DNA of 47,510 nt from Tieghemiomyces parasiticus (lineage: Eukaryota > Kickxellomycota > Dimargaritomycetes > Dimargaritales > Dimargaritaceae). Each line of letters begins with the position of its first letter. Position 1 is the stretch's first letter. The notes beneath the pieces are model-generated. The model was not told the origin of the DNA, made no database searches, and saw nothing but the letters and a program-made list of their open reading frames with translations. The DNA lies in NCBI GenBank assembly GCA_027575765.1, contig JANBPT010000288.1:1-47510 (forward strand), in the 5' to 3' direction. The translations under genes and the position numbers were made by a program. Positions 42,696 to 47,510 of this stretch are shown here, piece after piece.

Positions 42696-43334
42696 TTAAC
42701 GGGTGGGCGGGGAGAAGCAGGTGGGTCGAGATGGGCCCAAGGTGGAGCCAATTCAATCAGGGAGGCAGAGATCGGGGACTGCAACGTGACCAAATTGGAA
42801 TCGTTCGAAGAACAGGAAGACTGTGGTGTGGTTGAGGGATCCGAGCAATCAAGGATAGTTTTTAAGTAACTCGACCGTTTAGTGCCCGACGCACTGTCCA
42901 GGCAGACGGCGGACAGTCGGGCGGTAAAGGTCTGGTGACGGCGGAGCCCAATTGCCGCCCGGGTCTTATGAGCCAGGATATGCAATTTTGGACCTAATGG
43001 TGGGACTCGCAGTGACCCAGTGCCCATAGAGTGAGAAAAAAAAGGAACGCAGCAGGCTTGCGTGATTGTCCAGGTAGCCCTGACGCCTCTGTTTCGGTCT
43101 TGTTTGTCGGCGCGGAAGTCTATCAGTCGGTCTCCTCCAAACCATGACGGGAGCGCTACAGAATTCCATTTCCCCACCCATTGGCTACTTTGCGTATTGC
43201 CCCTCGCCTCATGCCGACTCTCTAGCATTCCAATTTGCTTTTAAACACGGCTCAGTAATTGCACATATTCCTCTTTATCCTCTGTATCATACTCGTCCGT
43301 CTTCAGTTCCGTGCACACGCCTCATTTTAACGTC
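42696..43334. other. Divergent promoter of CARS and SYF2
   Basis: 639 bases between the two divergent start codons. No clear TATA box. The pyrimidine-rich region before SYF2 (43255-43330) is its leader. Frames here have no motifs. Confidence 0.5.
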
Positions 43335-44538
43335 ATGAGCAGCCCCGCCACCGCTTCGCACCCCTCCTCCCCACAAACCGCCACGGCTCAGCCTACCTCG
43401 ACGTTGGAAGCCGAGGAGGTCAGCCACCACTCTGAGGCCTCATCCGATGCGAGTGAGGAAGAGTCGGACGCGGATGCCGTGGAGGCCGTCATCAATAACC
43501 CTGATCTGCCCGACGCTCTCAAGGCGCGGGCCGATAAGCTGAAGCAGCTCCGGGCCCGGATGGTACGTCCCTGCCACTTGGAACCTGTGGTGACGTTTGG
43601 TTGTCGGGTTTAGGCCCACCGTCGAACCAATACCCCAAGTCGCCCGTGCCCTGGCCTGCACTCATACACCATTCACCCCGCCCCACATCTCCACAACCTC
43701 CCTTCCCTAGCGCACCTCGGTCCATGACAACCGCAAGGACATTTACGCCGAGCACCAACGTAGCAAAATCGACCCACGACACGTGGCCCGGCGGGAACGT
43801 GAGCAGCGTGAGGCGACCATCCTGCAGGCACGCGAGCTGGCTGAAGATCGCGGCGAGGACTACGAACGAAGCCGGTTCTGGGAGTACTCCATCGAGGCAG
43901 TCGACAAGTACAACGCCAAGCAGGAGGCCAAGCGAGCCCGGGAGGACGACGCCAGGTTTTCGGGCCACGCCCAATGGGCCGAGAAGAAGTACCGGAAACT
44001 GACCGAGCAGCTCAAGCCGGACCTGCAGGCATACCGGGACCAGAAGGCTCGGGACGCAGTGCGTTACGGTGGCAGCGCCGGCGGCGAGCCCGGAGAGTCG
44101 GTGGTCACTTCGTACGACCAGGTCGCCCAGTCGCTCGATCTCGTCAGCCGCAAGAACCAGCCGTCCAAACAAGCCGTGGCTAAGCTGGCCCAACACGTTG
44201 AGAAAGAGTAAGTACCCACAGAAAGTGCCCGGTTGGGCCCATCTGAAAAAAATAGAAGAGTGACGGCATCTGGTTTCATTTGTACTCACAACCCACAACA
44301 CCGGCCCAGTGACTAACCTATCTCCGGTAAACGTACCATCCTCCGGACCTTACCGCCTTGCTCTTATCTACGACCCAGGCTCGAAAAACGGGAGCGGCTC
44401 TCACGCCAGCGTAAGGACAAAGGTGACATCACCTACATCAACGACAAAAACAAGCGGTTCAACAAGCGTATCGCCCAGGCGTACGATAAGTATACTCAGG
44501 AGGTGCGGGACAGCTTTGAGCGCGGTACAGCGCTGTAA
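43335..44538 (+). CDS. SYF2: Pre-mRNA-splicing factor SYF2, three exons
   Basis: Component of the NineTeen/Prp19-associated spliceosome complex. Exons 43335-43562, 43711-44207 and 44379-44538, with introns of 148 and 171 bases. Phases agree, giving 294 residues. The N-terminus is acidic and Ser-rich (EASSDASEEESDADAVEA). From the end of exon 1 the protein is a long charged helix: DALKARADKLKQLRARM, then EDYERSRFWEYSIEAVDKYN, then FSGHAQWAEKKYRKLTEQLK. The last exon gives LEKRERLSRQRKDKGDITYI, NDKNKRFNKRIAQAYDKYT and RDSFERGTAL, the diagnostic SYF2 C-terminus. The intron 2 junction splits a Glu codon (GA|G). A poly(A) signal follows at 44620. Confidence 0.93.
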
Positions 44539-44619
44539 AGCTCGAGGCTGGATAGAGCGACACGCGCAGGCACCCAGTCTCCTTCCCACTGCTTAATGTT
44601 GTGTATACGTGGTGAGGCC

Positions 44620-44625
44620 AATAAA
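44620..44625 (+). terminator. AATAAA poly(A) signal of SYF2
   Basis: AATAAA in CCAATAAAAGC, 82 bases past the SYF2 stop. Confidence 0.65.
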
Positions 44626-45081
44626 AGCTGCGTATCTATCAAAATAATGCAAACGAGCAGCAGGTCCAAGTGAGAAATGGATACCAGCGGAAATGATGAT
44701 GGCTACGGGGCTTTGAGGTGAAAGGGAAGTAGAGGAAAGTCCGCGCACTGGGCTGGGAACCGAGGGACCCTCCCCCCGCCTACTTTTCCAACATGAGTAA
44801 CGTGGCACCAGGTATAGGGAGGTCATCCCCATGCATTGAATCCCGTGCTGGCACTTGCCGTACTGTCAAGGGCTCTGGCCGCTTCCCATCGACAGTAATT
44901 TACTCAGAAATCCTGCACCTTATACATTCGTTGCCATTAGCATGTCTTCCAGCCGGTAGGTCGGGTCTTGCTCGTCATTATCCTTGCCCTCGACTCGGCC
45001 ATTCGTGCCAGAGGCTAATGGGACGTGCGGTTGAGACGTGCAACGCACTTTTCCGAATACTAACCAACCCCCCTTAGCTGG
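44626..45081. other. Intergenic, BET1 promoter and leader
   Basis: 456 bases between two plus-strand genes. CCCCCCTTAG at 45068-45077 just before the BET1 ATG looks like a splice acceptor, so a 5' UTR intron or an extra short first coding exon is possible. No other gene seen. Confidence 0.45.
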
Positions 45082-45700
45082 ATGCCGCCTCCCTCCCGGT
45101 ACTGCGATTTGCCACCGGACAGAAACTTCAACAACCGCAATACACTCCGTGGCGGCCACGGCGGAGGTGCCTCCTCTAGCCATGGCGACTCGCGACTCCT
45201 TGAGAACCAGAATGATGTTCGTATGGACGATTTGGCCTCTAAAGTGTCCGCCTTGCGCAAGGTAGGGTTAAAAATATATGCTTCCTAGCATATGCTGGTT
45301 GGACCCAAGTGCTTTTATCACATATTCCGAGCCATCGTCCAACCTCATCCCCTCTCCCTTCACAAGGTAACCCCCTTCCACGCTAGGGCTAACCTATCGC
45401 AACAACATGGCTGACATCTCTTCTCCTCTACCATGCTTTACAACCACGTTTACCGCGGAATCTGGCCAGGTTACCATCGATATCCACGACGAAGTGGAAA
45501 GTCAACACGGACTACTGGCCAATACCGGCCAGTCGATGGAGGGGTTCGGAAGCCGGTTGCGGTCCACCACACGTCGGTTCCAAACGGTCATGGCCCAGTC
45601 TACGACCCGCCAGTCCTGCTACATCGTGTTCGGTCTCGTTTTCGCCCTGTGGCTGCTTTTCTACGTGGTACGGTGGAACCGGTCGGTCCCGGCTGAATGA
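45082..45700 (+). CDS. BET1: BET1-like Qc SNARE, two exons
   Basis: ER-Golgi vesicle fusion SNARE. Exon 1 45082-45261 and exon 2 45470-45700 flank a 208-base phase-0 intron, giving 136 residues. After a short polar N-terminus comes the SNARE motif: ENQNDVRMDDLASKVSALRK in exon 1 and VTIDIHDEVESQHGLL in exon 2. The junction gives exactly the family spacing between ALR and the IDIxDEV block, and the central-layer Gln is in ESQHGLL. A single C-terminal membrane anchor (CYIVFGLVFALWLLFYVV) is followed by a short luminal tail. The paralogue Sft1 is an alternative but fits less well. The start ATG is in a weak context and preceded by an acceptor-like CTTAG, so the first few residues may differ. Confidence 0.85.
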
Positions 45701-45833
45701 ATCCATTTAAAAAATATATTTTACCGAACTTTTAATATGGCGGGGTTTTATAGTTAACTAATAACATCGTGGCTTCTGGGTAGTAAGAGGGGGGGAACTG
45801 GGCAATGAAGGGTAGCGTCCTGGGCTACCCTCT

Positions 45834-47025
45834 TTACTCGCTCTGCGCTTGAGAGAGGGTTGACAGAATGGCTCGAAGCTGCGTAGTTGGCGTAGTGAAA
45901 GACTCGGCATCTAGGTATGGCGGACATTGGAACAGTACCCGTACGGTTTCCTTGTATTCCAAGGTAGCCGTCGGTAACAGAAGTTCCCGAATGGAAACCT
46001 CCTAAACAGGCGGGGTAAAAGCAGAGGGAAAGTAGGCGTCACACTTTAGATCGTTTCTAATCGGTCGCTAGATGAGGCCAACCGCTAGTCGGATGGCACA
46101 CCACCGTACGATACCTACCTCGAGCTGATATTGGTTTTCGATGACATGGTTGATCCGGGTCAGTGCGTCCAGGGACACCTTGGCGGCCCGCATGTCAAAC
46201 TTGGCGGAGGGGGGTGACATGTAAGTGGCGGAGGTAGATGAGTTGTAAGCACAGTACTGAGGTCTTGTTTGTGTACCTGAAGGGAAGGAGAGGGGTAAGA
46301 GGTGAGGTATGCACTTTCTTCACGGGGTGCTTGATGGAGACCAAGCGGCCTTACGTTTTGTGACTTACCTCCTTCAAAGGGGAACGTATTAAGTCTTCGA
46401 CAGCAGCCGCCGCAGCGTAAAGATGTTCCAGTGATACTTCCACTATACACAAAGTCGAAACGGTACCCGTATGTAGAGTGTTAGCAAACCAAATGATAGT
46501 AGGCATCGATAGGAGATGGTGTTTTTGTGCGGTCGTTGCATCTGTTGCTTACCAGTATTGAGGTATTCCACTAGAGCGGTCGGATCCATGACTATAGTCA
46601 TTCCGCGGAGGGTAGGCGGGGAACAGCAAGTGTGGTAAACCGACATATTTTAGAATTGATGAGGTTTTACTAAGGAGCAGAGGCCAGCTGGCCCGTATGT
46701 CAACGCCGTTGCCCACCCCAAGTCCGCTGTGCCTACCTTTCGTTTCAAACCCCGGTTTGAAGAGCTTCTTGACGAAGGTGTCACGATGCTGTCGATAGGA
46801 CTCGAGTCTGGAAGGGAGCGTCGAGTGTAGTAAGAGTAAAGAAAAAGAGAAGAGAACAACGGGTCGGTCGGCTGCAGTTCGAGATCGGCACAAACTTTGC
46901 GCTGGACTCCTACAGACTGCGGTTCGTAGGGGTGGCCCTAGTGCCTCTCGCGTGCTCACTCCCGCCTACCTGCCTAGGGAGCCCGTGATTAGGGCTTTTA
47001 AGTTCGTTGCGGTGGTGACGGACAT
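45834..47025 (-). CDS. Orphan small helical protein, six exons
   Basis: Exons on the minus strand: 47025-46970, 46807-46737, 46591-46553 (39-base micro-exon), 46442-46369, 46256-46119 and 46001-45834. Introns are 110-162 bases with GTAGGY, GTAAGC or GTAAGT donors. Every junction keeps frame and yields 181 residues. Segments read TATNLKALITGSLGRLESYR, DTFVKKLFKPGFET, MDPTALVEYLNTVEVSLEHL, then FDMRAAKVSLDALTRINHVI and EEVSIRELLLPTATLEYKE. Mostly helical; no TM or signal peptide. I do not recognise a family; a small subunit of a nuclear or vesicle-tethering complex is conceivable. The exon 5 acceptor could lie 57 bases further in (before FDMRAAKV), which also keeps frame. It is convergent with BET1, with 133 bases between the stops. 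Confidence 0.7.
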
Positions 47026-47370
47026 TATGAGCTTTCCATGCGTGCAGACGTAAGGGAAGGGAAATAACGCAACGGTGAAGAGCAATAGTCGCCGATAAGG
47101 CACAGATCGTAAACATTGCAAGGTCGTAGCGCAAAGAAGGGCGAGATTCGCGCCAGCATCGTGGCTGGTCAAAGACCGTGGCATGGACCGACAAGCTTCT
47201 GAAACTTTACCCGACCTGTCCCCGTCTTCCCTCTGTCGTCTTGTCTCGCAGACACAAGCCATGGTTCCAAAGCACCTTAGACTTGTAAGTTTGGCCGCTG
47301 CTCAGCCCTCCCCTCCTCTTCCCTTTGCCTAGGCTCACTTCATTCTCCACGCGCATCTACCGCCACCGAC
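47026..47370. other. Divergent promoter region
   Basis: 345 bases between the start of the six-exon orphan and the start of the plus-strand gene at the right edge. It is pyrimidine-rich on the plus strand near 47300-47360. No TATA box stands out. Confidence 0.5.
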
Positions 47371-47510
47371 ATGTCCGACCACTCTCCATATGAACCGCTG
47401 CTACAGAGCCTGAAGCGGTTGGCCGAACAGACGGCGTTGTTGACAGAGGCCCACGGTCAAGCTCTAGAGCACGGTGCTGAGCTGGTGGCCACCGCCCAAT
47501 TCGTACGCAT
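47371..47510 (+). CDS. N-terminal part of an unidentified helical protein (runs off the window)
   Basis: An ATG in a good context (CCGACATGT) opens a frame of 46 complete codons to the window edge. It reads MSDHSPYEPLLQSLKRLAEQ, then TALLTEAHGQALEHGAELVA. The heptad-like spacing suggests a coiled coil such as occurs in small kinetochore or vesicle-complex subunits. Too short to name. A GTACGC donor may lie at the very end. Confidence 0.55.
   Translation, partial: MSDHSPYEPLLQSLKRLAEQTALLTEAHGQALEHGAELVATAQFVR

Overview
The window is eukaryotic and almost certainly fungal. It has short spliceosomal introns (110-560 bases, GT..AG, usually GTAAGT-like donors), monocistronic genes on both strands, AATAAA poly(A) signals and Kozak-like starts. 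It also carries fungal-type genes (AIM19, SCM3, a Kex2-processed secreted protein pair). Moderate GC, intron-bearing genes and diverged orthologues suggest an early-diverging fungus, possibly Zoopagomycota/Kickxellomycotina-like. That placement is inference.

Layout. 1-3049: the last codons of a gene running in from the left, then about 2.7 kb without a convincing gene. 3050-23001: a dense housekeeping block: APC4 (+), XRCC3/RAD57-like recombinase (-), ECO1 cohesin acetyltransferase (-), AIM19 (-), an S1 serine protease (-), ribosomal protein eL20 (-), U1-70K (+), SCM3 centromere histone chaperone (-) and an Iec1-like C2H2 zinc-finger protein (-). 23002-39900: a gene-poor accessory region. It holds two paralogous small secreted proteins with identical Kex2 sites, at least four copies or fragments of an interspersed LTR-like repeat, a seven-TM receptor-like protein and an orphan acidic protein, separated by long stretches without supportable genes. 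39989-47510: a second dense block: cysteinyl-tRNA synthetase (-), SYF2 (+), BET1 SNARE (+), a six-exon orphan (-) and the 5' end of another gene (+).

Exon models for APC4, ECO1, the protease, eL20, CARS, SYF2, BET1 and the six-exon orphan were built by hand from splice sites with reading-phase checks. The housekeeping genes do not form a pathway operon, but several act on chromosomes (APC/C, cohesion establishment, recombination, CENP-A loading, possibly INO80). U1-70K and SYF2 both serve splicing. The most unusual material is the secreted-protein pair and the repeats around it at 24.0-28.4 kb.
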